A DNA stretch of 64,000 nucleotides from Chrysemys picta bellii (lineage: Eukaryota > Chordata > Testudines > Emydidae). The stretch spans positions 52,657,498 to 52,721,497 of the forward strand of contig NC_088791.1 in the NCBI RefSeq assembly GCF_011386835.1, read 5' to 3'. How positions within the stretch are numbered: position 1 is the stretch's first letter; every line of letters begins with the position of its first letter. The notes under the pieces are model-generated. The model did not search any database. It saw only the letters and a list, made by a program, of their open reading frames with translations, and was not told the origin of the DNA. Shown here piece after piece: positions 35,647 through 47,378 of the stretch. The translations under genes were made by a program, and so were the position numbers.

Positions 35647-37677
35647 GGGTACAGATAACATGAGTTATTTTATCCTGGTTCTGTTGAAAGTCAAGGTGAC
35701 ATAAACCTTCCGAATTAACATTTGGATGATCCATACTGATTTCTTTCAGCTTTCATTGACATATTCCTACTTAAGCTAAATTTCACTCTCTGCCAGCTCT
35801 TTGCTTAGGTTAGTTTGGGGATTTTCATGCAGCTTCTAGTGGAAATCTAAGCTTTCAAAAGATTTCTTAATAACTTTCATATTACTGAATGATGCTGTCA
35901 ATTGCAATGTTAATATCTTCAGGAAGTTCTTTTATTCCCTCCCAAAGGCAATAACTCCTGAAGTTCTTGTCAAAATGTCCTCTGTACTACATTTCTCCCT
36001 ATGGCTTAAGAGCAATTTTTTAAAAAATTATATATGAATGCCATCAATTGTAGGGTGAGTCACAAAAATCCATTGAAATAACTCATCAAAATAATAACAA
36101 TTACAATTTAAAGTGCAATCAGAAGTTTATAAGGTACCTTTGCAGCTGGTGCACAATTTTTTGTGAAACATTATATTACATTGGCCTTCTTTGTCACCTG
36201 TTTATCTATAATCCTTGTGATTGATGCACCCGTTTTGAGTTGTCTGGTTTCTTTAATGTCAACTGTATAGGGAAGTGATGCTTATATTTGTATAATACAG
36301 ACATTTATAACAAGTGACTGACTCGCAAAACTACTTTCCTTATTTTTGTTGAGCTTGTTCCCCTTTAAATTCCATACACTCATTCATTAGTGTATCTACT
36401 GAGTCGAAATAATAAATATCAAATTTAAAATTTAACCTTTCCATCAGCAATATTTTTTCAGATATCCACAGTTTGAATGCTGTCACATGAACCTTACAGG
36501 CAACAATTTACAGAAATTATATTCAGTTTTTTCGTGAGCCACTAGTGGTGGAGTTGAGGCCTCCAGTTTGGAGAAATTAAGGTAATCCAAGGTTACCAGT
36601 AATATTTCCAGTTGGCAAGAACATTACTATAATATGTTTAAAGATATACAATGAAAACAGTTGAATTAACATCAGTAGTTTAAGATCGGTGAAATTCTGG
36701 TCCACTCCACAGAGCAAAATGTCCAGTATTGTCCTCCACCAGCTAAAATTCCACTCTGTACTATACTAAATAGATCAGAGCCAGTTAGGAAATGTTATCT
36801 GTGGGATTCTCAGGAATTCTTTTTCTAGACTTTCATTGGAGTTCTGTTTTGGTGGAAACTTTCTGGCCTGCTTCAAAAGATATTCTGGCACAAGATTAAG
36901 TATAGCTTTCTTTAAAGATGATTACCCAGCCATGAATGTTACTATATTAAAATATTTGAGGCTAATTTCCCTAAATACCATTATTTTTCTTCAGCTCTCT
37001 ATATATGTAATATATATATAATGTCCTCCTTTTGCGAGTGCCTTCAGAAAGCTGACTCCTGCATACTTTTATATACCTAGTTATTTATTTCTTTTCAGAA
37101 AGACATCTAGAGTAGATTTCTTTCCTCTGTTTCTTACTGGCAGCTGTTGTGCAAGCCATCCTGTAGGACCAAGTTCATCTTGCCAAGTTCTGCATGCTGT
37201 TTTCATCACTACTCATACAACGTCCATCTGTGATCTGTTTGATAACTTAATGCCTTTTAGTACACCTGAGTTTTATCATAAATTCTCTTCTCAGGCCATG
37301 CCTCATACTGACTGTGTTCAGCCAAATGGAAACAATCTTTCTGAAACTTGCACAACTGATGCTATTTCTTAAAGAGTAAAATGAATCTTGGATGATGTAA
37401 ATTTGACCAAATGCAATGTGTTAACCTCAAAATTTTCAGAGGAGCTGTTCAGCCTGGTTAAGCACTACAGCTGTGTGAAAGTCAACAGTTCTGCCTCACA
37501 GGGATTTGTTTACATTTTCTTCCGTTGCAGTCGGCATGGCTTCTTATCCTCTGAATGTTTTTATATAATTGGAAGCAACATTTCAAGCTCAACTCTGACC
37601 GAATGGTCATGTTTCACATATAATCTATGCTGAACTATGAATTTCAAAGGATTTTGATTCAAAACCATAAACCCAGG
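35647..37677. other. Unique AT-rich DNA
   Basis: (TA)n near 37000-37020. Nothing else recognised. Confidence 0.5.
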
Positions 37678-38339
37678 TGTAGTGGGGCAGTCACCCCGCT
37701 CCGGCCCTGAAGGGGTTTAAAACAGCCCTGGGAAAGGGCTGCCCTGGGGAGCCAATAGAGTAGGATGATTGGGGAAGCAGCCACAGTTGGGGCCATGCCC
37801 CAATCAGGCCACAGCTGGCCATATAAAAGGGCTGTGAGCCAAGAGCTGAGGCACTCTCTCTCCAGCCTTGGAGGGAGAAAGACTGGGAGCTCAGGGTACA
37901 GGGAATGGAGCAGGGCTGGGGAAAGGCAGGAGGAGCTGGGGAGCTCCAGCCTGGTAAATCCCCAGGCTGTGGGGCTTGCTAAAAGGCCAAAACAGGTACT
38001 GGGGTTGCAGAGGCAGCTGGTCCAACCTCTTTGACAATGATGAGTGGCCATGACAGACTGCAGTCTGCCCCAGTGAATGGGGGCTAGATGGTGACTGGCA
38101 GTAGCCACTGAGGCAAGGTGGGTGAGAGGGTTGAGGGTTCCCCTGGGAGGGGAGACCCAGAGTGTGGTGGGGTACTGCTGGGGCAGACCCCTGAGGTAAA
38201 GGGCACCGGGGTCTGGGAGGGACACAGGGGCCTGAGGTAGGTAAGACACTGGACAGTAGGAGGTGCTCTGTATGCTGGAGAGCTAATTCCCAGGATAACC
38301 AGCAGTAGGTGCCGCACCGGTGAGTCTTGCTTTGCTACA
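37678..38339 (+). mobile_element. LTR of a Gypsy-like retrotransposon
   Basis: Begins TGTAG and ends CTACA, a 5-bp inverted terminus. It carries promoter words in order: CCAAT (37752-37756 and 37800-37804) and TATAAAAG (37822-37829). The GC content is far above the flanks. Related in promoter layout to the minus-strand LTR at 40204-40862. The superfamily is inferred. Confidence 0.7.
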
Positions 38340-38700
38340 CGTGGTGGAGAATGTGGGCACATGTGATCTGCCCCGATACAAGGGGCAGGGCAAGGACTGT
38401 GGGACTATTGCCCGGAGATCAGGAAAGAGGAGATGATGGATCCTGGCTGCACTAGGGTTTTCTTGATGGAGACCCCAGGTACCATCTGGTTGGGCCCTGG
38501 TGTCAGTACCTCGGTGGAAGGGGGCGGATGACCTGCCAGGGACCTCGGAGACCCAAGAGGGACTATTGGAGGGTCAGTGGGCCCTCCATTTGGGGCAGCT
38601 GGCAAGGATGTAGCGAGCCCTGGTAAAGATATAAGGCAGCTATTGTGCAGCACAGACTGTGTTCCTCGGTCTGGAAGCTCACAAGGCAGGAAGAGCCACA
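38340..38700 (+). mobile_element. Internal sequence next to the LTR, truncated
   Basis: Directly after the LTR comes 'tggtggagaatgtgggc' (from 38343), in the place of a tRNA primer-binding site. I could not match it to a tRNA. GC-rich sequence continues to about 38640-38700 and then returns to AT-rich DNA. No gag frame is recognisable, so the element is 3'-truncated. Confidence 0.5.
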
Positions 38701-39574
38701 ATGTTTGCACATCCTGCATCCTAAATATGGAAACCCTTTTGTGTTTATTTCATCTGAATTCTGTATCTTCTCTATCACGGGACATGATAACGTGAATTGC
38801 ATGGCTAACTATAAAGCTGAGCTGGAAAGCTCATTGGGATAGGCTTTTATTTTATTTTATTTTGCCAGATTCCTTTCCCTGGTGAGATCAGAATACACTA
38901 TGCCTTTCTCCTGGTGCTCTGCCACTCCAGTTTCTACTCCCAGCAGATGTTTGATAATAAAACATAATGGGGGGCGGGCGCGGGCGGTGGGGAGGGGAGA
39001 GTTTTAAACAAAGCTTTCCAAACTCTGAAAATGGGGCAGTTTGGCTTCAGTTCAAAGCACTGGTAAAGGTTTGTGTCAGTTCCTGTATTGCACAAACTGG
39101 TTCACTTGTCTGTAGTTAGTAAGAACCAAATTATACCCTTCCCAAGAGATCCATGAGAGAGGGTAGAGATTCAGCCAGGAGTTTTCTTTAATTCTTCCCT
39201 CAGAGGAAGCAGGAGAGAAAGCGGATGCTGAAGCCTCTCAGCCGTATATAAGCCCAGGTTGCACTGGGAAAGGAACAGCCCCATGGAAGGTCAGAGCCTC
39301 TTTGCTTTTTCTGCCTCCATTACTGCTTGCTATACCCATGCAAAATAACCTTTTCTGCAAGTGCAGAACCAGAGCTAGTGGTGTTTCAAACTGCTTTAAT
39401 TTAGGCATTAGTTTGGTTAGGAACATCCACTCTGTAGGTAGGGGAGAAAGCCATGGAAAGCAGTTCATTTCCCTGCCCTCAACCTACCCCTGCAGTCTCA
39501 CAGAGCCCCTACTCCATGTTATTCCCATGGATAGGGTCCTGGAAAATCTGGGGAAGGGTGGAAATAGGAATTAG
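38701..39574. other. Unique DNA with G-rich patch
   Basis: Contains (TTTTA)n at about 38847-38864 and a G/C-rich run at 38968-39000. No gene. Confidence 0.5.
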
Positions 39575-39722
39575 GTAACTGGACTAGATGGAGCACTCGT
39601 TTGCCCTGATGTATTGTGTCCAACAGTGGCTAATGTCAGATACTTCTGAAGGAAATGGGCAATTATGGAATACCCTGCCCATAGAATAAGTTTCTTTCTA
39701 ACCTGTATAGGACTGGAACCAA
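39575..39722 (-). mobile_element. CR1-like LINE 3' fragment
   Basis: Shares 'tatggaata' and 'aagtttctttc' words with the fragment at 3805 and keeps antisense orientation. Confidence 0.5.
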
Positions 39723-39838
39723 AGCGCACCAAAGACGATGTTAGTCTTTCCATTGACTTGTATGGGATATTGATCATCCTCTTGGTGTTTTCACTTGTGC
39801 CCCAAAGCATAACTTTGTTTAAAATTATATCTGGTGTT

Positions 39839-41060
39839 TGTAGGTAGGGCTGGCCTGACATGAGTAATTAAACACATGGGGTGAGGTCTTGTTTCTGGAA
39901 GATAGGATTAGGGAGGTAAACAAATCATCACACTGAAAATAGAACATTTGTGCTAAATAAGTTAAATAGGTCAGTAGGCTAAAAAGACAGAATGTCTGAG
40001 ACAGCTAAGATAAGAGGGAGAACACCCAGGGAACCATTTACTACAAACAAGATAACAATGGACAAGATAAGTTAAGAATATAGAGATAAGGTAAAGAGTG
40101 TGTCGAATGTGGACAATGAGTATAATGCATAGGGATTGGTTCCTGGAAGCCAAGGAAAAATGTGTGATGCAATGTATATTAAATGCAATGAGATGTGTCA
40201 TGTTGTAACAGGGTGGCATCTGCCTCTTGCAAGAGCACCCCACATGATCGATGATTTCTTCTGCGGGTCTTCAGTGACTCAGCCCTCCGGCCAAGTCTCA
40301 CATGCTGTCTGTAAGTTGAACAGAACAAACAAACCCCTTCCAGGGTATACAGACATTATCTTCCTTCAAGGCTTCCTCCCTGGAGCCACAGCCCTCTAAC
40401 AGGCCAACCGGGCACATTGCGATACCCTCCGTTGGTGTGTCCTTTTCGGCAGCCCCCTCACCCCCAAGCTCAGTCTTTAACCAGACCAACAAGGTCCATC
40501 ATGGTATCCTCACTTGGTCTGGGTAGGTAAGGCTCAGTCCTTACTTGGTCCCTGCAGCCAGCCAGGAGCTCCTTCTTAGCTCCCCTGGTCTTCAGCAGCC
40601 CTACCTGCACTGAGCTGTCCATGATCCTGCTGCTCTTCCATCCAACCAGAAACGTGATCCTCTCTTCCAACTCTGCTGCTTCTTTTATATGGCCATCCTG
40701 GCCCCTGATTGGCCACTCCAGCAGCCCCTCTGATTGGCTGTTTGCCCTGCAGACACTCTAGGCTGCCTGGAGGACTTTTCCTATGCTCTTTTCTGGGGCG
40801 GGGTGAGGCAGGGCCACAAAGCCTCCAGCAGGGGGCCTCTGGACCTAGTCCACCCTGTCATACATGTATATAAGCAGAGAATTTTTCTGTGTAACTTCGG
40901 AGCTGTAATGTACCCTGCATCCATCCCTCTGTATCGAAGTATGATTAGCTCAGTGTAGCACTGCTGTATGCTAAATAAAAATACCTGAGTGACCAAGTCT
41001 GAAGTCAAATTGAGTTCTTGGGAAGCTGAATGGAAAGTGGTTTCAGAGGTAATCCCAACA
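39839..41060 (+). mobile_element. ERV-like LTR, interrupted by a solo LTR
   Basis: The + strand host LTR begins near 39839 (TGTAGG) and ends near 41060 (CCAACA). The TATA box TATATAAG is at 40867-40874 and the poly(A) signal AATAAA at 40974-40979. Another LTR (40204-40862) splits it just upstream of the TATA box. Outer edges are approximate and no internal viral gene is attached, so it is probably solo. Confidence 0.6.
40204..40862 (-). mobile_element. Solo LTR, minus orientation, with 5-bp target duplication
   Basis: Flanked by 'catgt' at 40199-40203 and 40863-40867. The ends 'tgtaacagggtgg' and 'ccaccctgtcata' are inverted copies with two changes. On the minus strand, promoter words occur in order: CCAAT (40733-40737 and 40708-40712) and TATAAAA (40683-40690). 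No internal sequence remains, which is what recombination between two LTRs leaves behind. Confidence 0.85.
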
Positions 41061-42046
41061 GTGCTGTCATCTTCTTCACCATGTTCCCTCAGGCCCTTAT
41101 GCCAGATTTGTGTGTTCTCCACCCACAGAAGCAAGAAGAGTCCCAATGGCTTTACAGCACTCTTTTAGAGATTGTACAGATAGAGAATAGTGAATGTTTG
41201 AACTTCTTTCTGGAGAAACTGAAACCTGGGAACCAGCAGAATTTGTGAAAGCTTTATTTTCTTGGTCATTTCTCCTGTTTAATTGACCAAAAATATCTGG
41301 AGGGAGTACATTAAGATCTACAGTACATTCACTTTGTGTTGGACAGAATTGTACCCTTTCATGTCCATAGCTTGAGGTTTTGCTGAAAGGTTTAATTGTT
41401 CACAGCTTCAACATTCCTCATTAATTCCCCATTCCAGGCAGGATGTTTTATGGCTGGTAGATTATTTGACATGACACACTATTGCAGGAATTGTTTCTTC
41501 CAAGCAACAAGACTGCAAATTTTTATTTTCTAATTTCTGCTGCTTCTACACAGTCTGAATGACCCCAGTGACCCTTGCTTAAAAAGGAAATGCTAAAAAT
41601 AACTGAGGTCATTGTAATTTTATACAAATTTCCTCAAATATATGGGAATGCCTTGAGACTTCATCATCCTGGGTTCTGTGAGATACCAGAAACACACAGT
41701 GATCACTATATTAGACTCACTCCTGAGGGAAGCGATTTCCCCCCAAGACTGCTCCTAACATTTTTAAACACTAAATTGTTTTGGGAAGTATTGCTGGAGT
41801 GCTCTTTAGTGAACCAGGATTCTGCTTCCCAATGGGGGGGTTCTGTGCTGCAGCCTCATGGAGGAGCAATGGATGAGACACAGAAATAGCTAAGAGTATA
41901 CCAAACTAGGCAGGCAGGCTGCTACAACAGTGGAGCCAAGGACCCGAGGCAGGCACACGTAGGCATTATTAACAATATATATGAAAATGTATCAGTATTT
42001 AGATTATGCTTCTCCCCCTCTTGTATAAGGGCCTTCAGAAAGAGAC
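41061..42046. other. Unique DNA
   Basis: No gene recognised; a G run at about 41834-41840. Confidence 0.5.
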
Positions 42047-42125
42047 TGTTTCTATATGTTTGTACAGCACCTAACACATTGAATCCTGATTGGGGCCATC
42101 TTTGTGCTATAAATAATAATTATTA
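42047..42125 (+). mobile_element. Old SINE tail
   Basis: 'tttgtacagcacctaacaca' through 'gtgctataaataataat' is a tail found in ancient amniote SINEs. Confidence 0.5.
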
Positions 42126-43022
42126 TAGTACACTGTTAGTTTTACTGTAATTAAGGATACATTTAGGCTGTGTTCACCTTCATATTGCCTACAGTGCTGT
42201 TAACACACTCCAATATTCAATAAGGCTTTCATTTTCATCTCCAACAAATACCCGAAGAGTTTGCATCCTGTATCATGTTCTGGACAATAACGTGAGAGGA
42301 CTCTATGTTTCTAAAATGAAGCTGGTTCTTTATTAAGAGAACTGTTTACAAAGGTGCTACAACTGCAGCTAACATTGTAGCCATGTGCATTCAGACTGAC
42401 TTCCCAATACTTCCTCCAATCTCTTCCCTCTGGCAACCTATTCTCCTCCCCCTCCCCCCACCGGATTATTACATCTTTCATTTAAAAATGTTTGTTTTGT
42501 TTTTGTGCCAGCATTTGCTGAGTTGCTGAGGCAAGAGGTTACTAGTACATAGCCCATCATAGAGATCATCCCATTGCAGCCTGCTAGGCTTCATGGTCCT
42601 TCAAATATGCTGATCTTTGAACAAGTCTGCCACTTGTCTTTGTTTTTGTTGGTGGGGGACTTGCTTCCTCCCTGTTGCTGTCTTCATTTTGTTGAGTGAT
42701 GTCTGCTGGACCTCTGTGTGGCTCATTAACCTTGTTTCTTCTGTTTTTCCTATGTCAGGTGAGCTGATGACTGAGGCTGTTTCTAAGCTTCCCTGGTCTT
42801 GGCCTTGCCTCGTCTGTCCATGTGTGCCAGATGTCTGCCACTATTACTGCAGTTCTTTTCAGTTTCATTTCCACCACTGTCCTGAGTCTGTAGCTACCTC
42901 ATATGACTCGTATCCCACAGCAGCTTGGACTGTTATCTTTTGTTATTGCTTTGTGTGATTATTTGATGGTTAGACCCAGACCAGACCACCTGTGTATATC
43001 TGCCTTAGGTCATTGGCTTCTT
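42126..43022. other. Mostly unique DNA
   Basis: About 42380-42470 resembles 44395-44480 (shared words around 'gctgacttcc'), suggesting a diverged repeat present twice. No gene. Confidence 0.4.
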
Positions 43023-43535
43023 TGTTGTAGCAGGCTGCTTGCCTAGCTTGGTGACCCAGGAGAATTTGACCCAGGAAACTGCAAAACAATCAGGAAAAAT
43101 GCTGAAGTTGGGTAACTGAAGCTTGCACATGCGTAATGTATGGGTTACCTAAAACCCAAAGGGCTGATGTGTTAAAAGCCAATTGGCTAAAGATTAAGTA
43201 ATCTGCAATGTAGAAATGTATAAAAGATCTAAGTGAACATGGGCTCAAACTGGAAAAACAATGGGCAAGAAACTGAAGGATAGAACCAGACCAAGGGCTC
43301 AGAGAAGGCAATGACTATCATGGAAGGTGGAAGGACTTCCTGGTGGCCTGGAATGTGGTAACTTGGGCCCATATATCAATTCTGTCTTGTCTGTTACTAT
43401 TCGTTTTGCGTAAATGTATGTCCAGACACTATAAGTGACAATAATTCTGTCAGAAATTGTATAAATAAAGGTGAAAATGGTTAAGCCTAAATTGGGTGGA
43501 CTTGTGACTCACTTTCCCAACTTTTACCCCCAACA
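43023..43535 (+). mobile_element. 513-bp ERV-like LTR
   Basis: Begins TGTTG and ends CAACA. TATAAAAG is at 43219-43226 and AATAAA at 43464-43469, in the order and spacing of U3, R and U5. No primer-binding site follows and no viral gene flanks it. It is unrelated in sequence to the other two LTRs here. No clear target duplication was seen. Confidence 0.65.
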
Positions 43536-45578
43536 GTTTTGAGTCTTTCCTTAGACAGTTCAGCTGTTCTTACTATTTGAATTATCAAGTAAAATAAAAT
43601 AAAACACGCAAGTCTGAGTCTAATACAGTAAAAAAACTGAGTACAGATAAAAACCTCACCCTCAGCGGAATTCCAGTAAGCTTCCTTTTACAGACTAGTC
43701 TGGGTCCAGCAATCAGTCACACCCCCTGTAGTTACTGTCCTTTGTTCCAGTTTCTTTCAGGTATCATTTAGCCAGCTGAAGACAAAATGGAGGGGTCTCT
43801 CATGGGCTTATACCGGGGCTTCTCTTGTGGGTGGAGACCCCCTCCTCTCTCCTATGCAAAGTCCAGGTCCAAGATGGAGTTTTGGAGTCACCTGGGCAAG
43901 TCACATGTCAAGCATGACTCAGTTTTTACAGACAGCAGCCATTGCTCACATGCTACTTTGAACATCCTTATGTAGACTTCTTATGTGGATTGGAGCCTTC
44001 CAAGATCCATTGTCCCTTAAGTGATTCTTGATTGGGCACTTAATTTGCACATTCCTTTCTCAAGAAGCTGACCAAATGCTTTACAAGGGCTACTTAAAAA
44101 TCGAGCAAGTACGCAGCCAATATTCATAACTTCAAGTACAAAAATGATACATGCATACAAATAGGATGAATAGATTCAGTAGATCATAACCTTTACAGAG
44201 ACATGTTACATGGCATATGTAGCATAAAACATATTCTAGTTATGTCATATATAAATTCATAATCCTATTTCTATAAAGCCTTATGGGGGGCACCATCACA
44301 GGGTCTTACTAGACTGACTGCTGCCACCATAGTTCGTGTACCACATGCTAAACTGACTTTTTATCTATGACATCTCTGTACATTTACAGAGATGCTGCAT
44401 CTGCATCACATGCACCCAGGCTGACTTCCTGGTGTCTCCTCCAAAGTCTTCCTTCCTATAACCTGTACTCCTGCCTCTACATTCTATGCAGGGTGCTAGA
44501 GACCCCAACATCATCAGACTTTGATTCTAATAAAAAACTTAATAATAACCTCAGTTATTAAGTCAGAATAATTTCCCAAAGTTATGGAATGTGGGACAGT
44601 CAAATGATCTATTGCTATAAAAATATAGGAGGTCACTGTTAAGTAGAACTGGGCAATTTTGGGGGGGAAGCAAGAATAGTAATAGTATATTTGCCAAAAA
44701 ATGAAATTTCAGAGCAACCAAAACTATTCGTGATTCAAATTGACATTTAAAATATCATTTTGTTTGACCCACATTAATTTTTATTTTTTTTCAGTGAAAA
44801 AAATAAAAAGCAACACCAAAAAAGTCAGTGTTGGTTTGAAACTAATCAATTAATGTATTACTTATTTTTCAGTTCTGCCACTCAACCAAAAATAAATTAT
44901 TTGCTGAGCTATATAGTTATGGTTTCGCGATAGAGTTCAAGTTTGCGCAAACTAGTGTATGTATTGCCTTTAGATATCTGTTGGAGCTAGATCTGAAAAC
45001 CTTATGAATCGCAGGCATTAGAAAGGAATGCACACCTCAACTTCTTTTTTCCATGCTTGTATGGCTTTTAGGTGGCTGGGATATGTCTTGCTGCATTCTT
45101 AACTGTCACAAATCATCATGTTTGTTTGGTAATTATTATTATAAATGTCTCAATACTAAAAAAAAGACAACTTTTTTTAAAGCAAAAAACCTTTAATGTT
45201 GTAAGAGCTGTCACTGTAATTTTCATCACTAAGGTGGATGGTCCTACAGGATTCACATACTGATCAAATGACAGTACTCCACACTTCTCTCCCTGACTCT
45301 TTTGAATGTGGAATAGAAACCAACAAGACTGAAACATTTTAAATTTCTCTTAGTAAAAAACCCTACAAATATGTAATAAGTTATTGTAATACATTGAGCT
45401 CCATCTTGGAGGGCTTGGTGTATAAGCCATTTTGTGGCTTCTAATCTTCTGAACGCTTCAATAGAATTATATCCTTGTATTGCATGTTTGCTTACACACT
45501 TTTTTTTTTAAACCAAATCCTGAAGTACTTACTTTAAGTAAATGGGAATTTTGCTTGAATGAGGACTGAATATAAGCT
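43536..45578. other. Unique AT-rich DNA
   Basis: Nothing recognised beyond the weak repeat at 44395-44480. Confidence 0.5.
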
Positions 45579-45724
45579 AAGGCCTTGATCCTGCAAATAC
45601 CTAATAACACACAGAAGTTTACTTATGTGTAGTGCCATTTACTTCAGGGAGACTATATAAATGAGTAAAGTTACATGTGCTACAATGTTTGTAGGACCTA
45701 AATAAAGATTTCAGGATTTGGGCC
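45579..45724. repeat. Palindromic MITE-like element
   Basis: Starts 'aaggccttgatcctgcaaa' and ends 'tcaggatttgggcc', its imperfect complement. Confidence 0.6.
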
Positions 45725-45979
45725 ATTGTTTATTTGTATTTTTATACTATACACATGAGAAATAAATAAATAATTGATTACATTATTTCTGTAACTATGC
45801 TAATATAGTAACTAAACAGATAGCCAAAACACATGCTGTGAAAATGATAGGACATTACACTGGCAAACATTGCATATTCTACATTTTTTTTCTTTTTAGA
45901 TCATGAAAAACTCTTTTTTTACTTAATATTTTTCATTGTATGCCTGCCAAAAATGAAATGTTACTGTAAGTGTTATAGA

Positions 45980-47378
45980 AAGGTGTCCAATTCACCTGGA
46001 TCGATCGGTCTTCAGCTGTCATTATGACTGCCAATCACAACACGTCCACCATTCTTCTCACATTCTTGCCTTTCTTCTCCACGTTTGTCCGAAACATTTA
46101 ACAATGTCACCTTCCCATCTTCTTTGAGGCCGACCATGTGGTCTTTTCTGTTCTTGTGGGTACCACTCACTAATGATTGCTGTCCACCTATTGTCCGTGA
46201 GTCGTGCTATGTGGCCCGCCTATCGTATCTTATTATATCTGCGTTCCACAACAGTATCTTTCATACCTCTGCATTCTCTAATCATTTCATTTGGGATCCT
46301 ATCAGAAGGGAAATTCCCAACATAGCTCGTTCCATTGCCCTTTCAGCTACCGACAGCCGCTGTTCTTCTCTCTTCATCAGTGCCCACGTTTCACTGCCAT
46401 ACAGCAAGGCTGGCAGCACTGTTGAATTGAAGATATTTGTATGTGCGGTCTTGTCGATTTTTTTTTTCTTTGAGGCCGTCCTTGATGGAATTAAATGCAC
46501 ACCATCCTGCCCGAATCCTTCATGATAGTTCTCCGTTCATGTCTTGGCATGTATTAACTTCTTGGCCCAAATATATGTACTATTCCACTTCTTCAATTTT
46601 TTGTTGAGTCTTCGTAGCATGCTCTGTAGTTGGTTGGTGCTTTCGGCAATTAGTACGATGTCATCTGCGAATCTGAGATAAGATAACCGTTCTCCATTTA
46701 TGTTAACACCACTCCTCCAATTGATCTTGTTCATAACCATCTCGAGGCATGCGATAATTTCGGCGAAATCATATCTCCTTGCTTTACGCCTTTCTCAATT
46801 GGGATGAGGAGGGGAGTTTCGAGGAGAGTAATGTCTGTTGTACATCCAATATTCGCATCCTTCAACAAACTTATGTACTGCATGTTAGTGCCCTGCTCTG
46901 TGAGCGCCTTTAATATTGCATTGAACTCAACACTATCAAAGGCCTTTTCATGGTCGACGAAAGCAATGCACAGTAGGAGTTTGTATTCTCTCGCTCTTTC
47001 TAGGAGCTGGCTAAGGGTAAATATACGGTCGATCATGCTGAAATTTCTTCAAAACCCTGCCTGCTCTCTCGGCTGTTGTTCATCCAGACTCTGCAAGAGT
47101 CGGTTCATTATCACCATTGTAAAGAGTTTATAGATATGAGGGAGCAGGCATATAGGGTGATAGTTCTTAAGATTTTCTCGATCCCCCTTCTTGTACAGCA
47201 AGATTGTATTCGACTCCTTCCAGTTTAATGGTATTTTTCCTTCTTCGAGATATCGACTTAATCTTAAAGTTCTTTGCCTCTTGCGGAAATCATTTCTGAC
47301 GTTATTCCATCTTTGCCTGGAGCTTTTCCCTTCTTCATATGGTGTAGTGCGCCAGAAGTGCACAAGGTGTCCAATTCA
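45980..47378 (-). mobile_element. RTE-clade LINE insertion with 15-bp target duplication
   Basis: The direct repeat 'aaggtgtccaattca' at 45980-45994 and 47364-47378 is perfect and brackets 45995-47363. Inside, the minus strand encodes a non-LTR reverse transcriptase of RTE type. The element is 5'-truncated (its start abuts 47363), which is usual for target-primed insertion. The 3' end ends on the minus strand near 'gatcgatccagg' and has no poly(A), as is usual for RTE. Confidence 0.88.
46025..47363 (-). pseudogene. RTE reverse transcriptase, truncated and frameshifted
   Basis: Reading down the minus strand, the first block (47363-47049) carries KESNTILLYKKGD and NYHPICLLPHIYK, the RT fingers. 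It ends in TGA at 47049-47051 inside QAGF-RNFS. The palm follows in the same frame: FVDHEKAFDSVE (about 46961-46926) with the first catalytic Asp, then GVKQGDMISPKL. A frameshift near 46755 leads to LRFADDIVLI, whose FADD motif is intact at 46660-46671. The region between 46537 and 46500 is shortened. STVLPALLYGSETW follows, and a GRPQRRW segment near 46100 forms the C-terminal tail. The pattern matches RTE proteins, closest in memory to nematode copies. Not functional. Confidence 0.85.

Noticed and set aside
37659..38249. 196-residue open frame on the minus strand
   Set aside because: It lies wholly inside the GC-rich + strand LTR. The Pro/Leu/Ser-rich content shows no domain, so it is a composition shadow.
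46085..47133. Plus-strand frames of 109-146 residues
   Set aside because: Antisense shadows of the minus-strand RTE reverse transcriptase.
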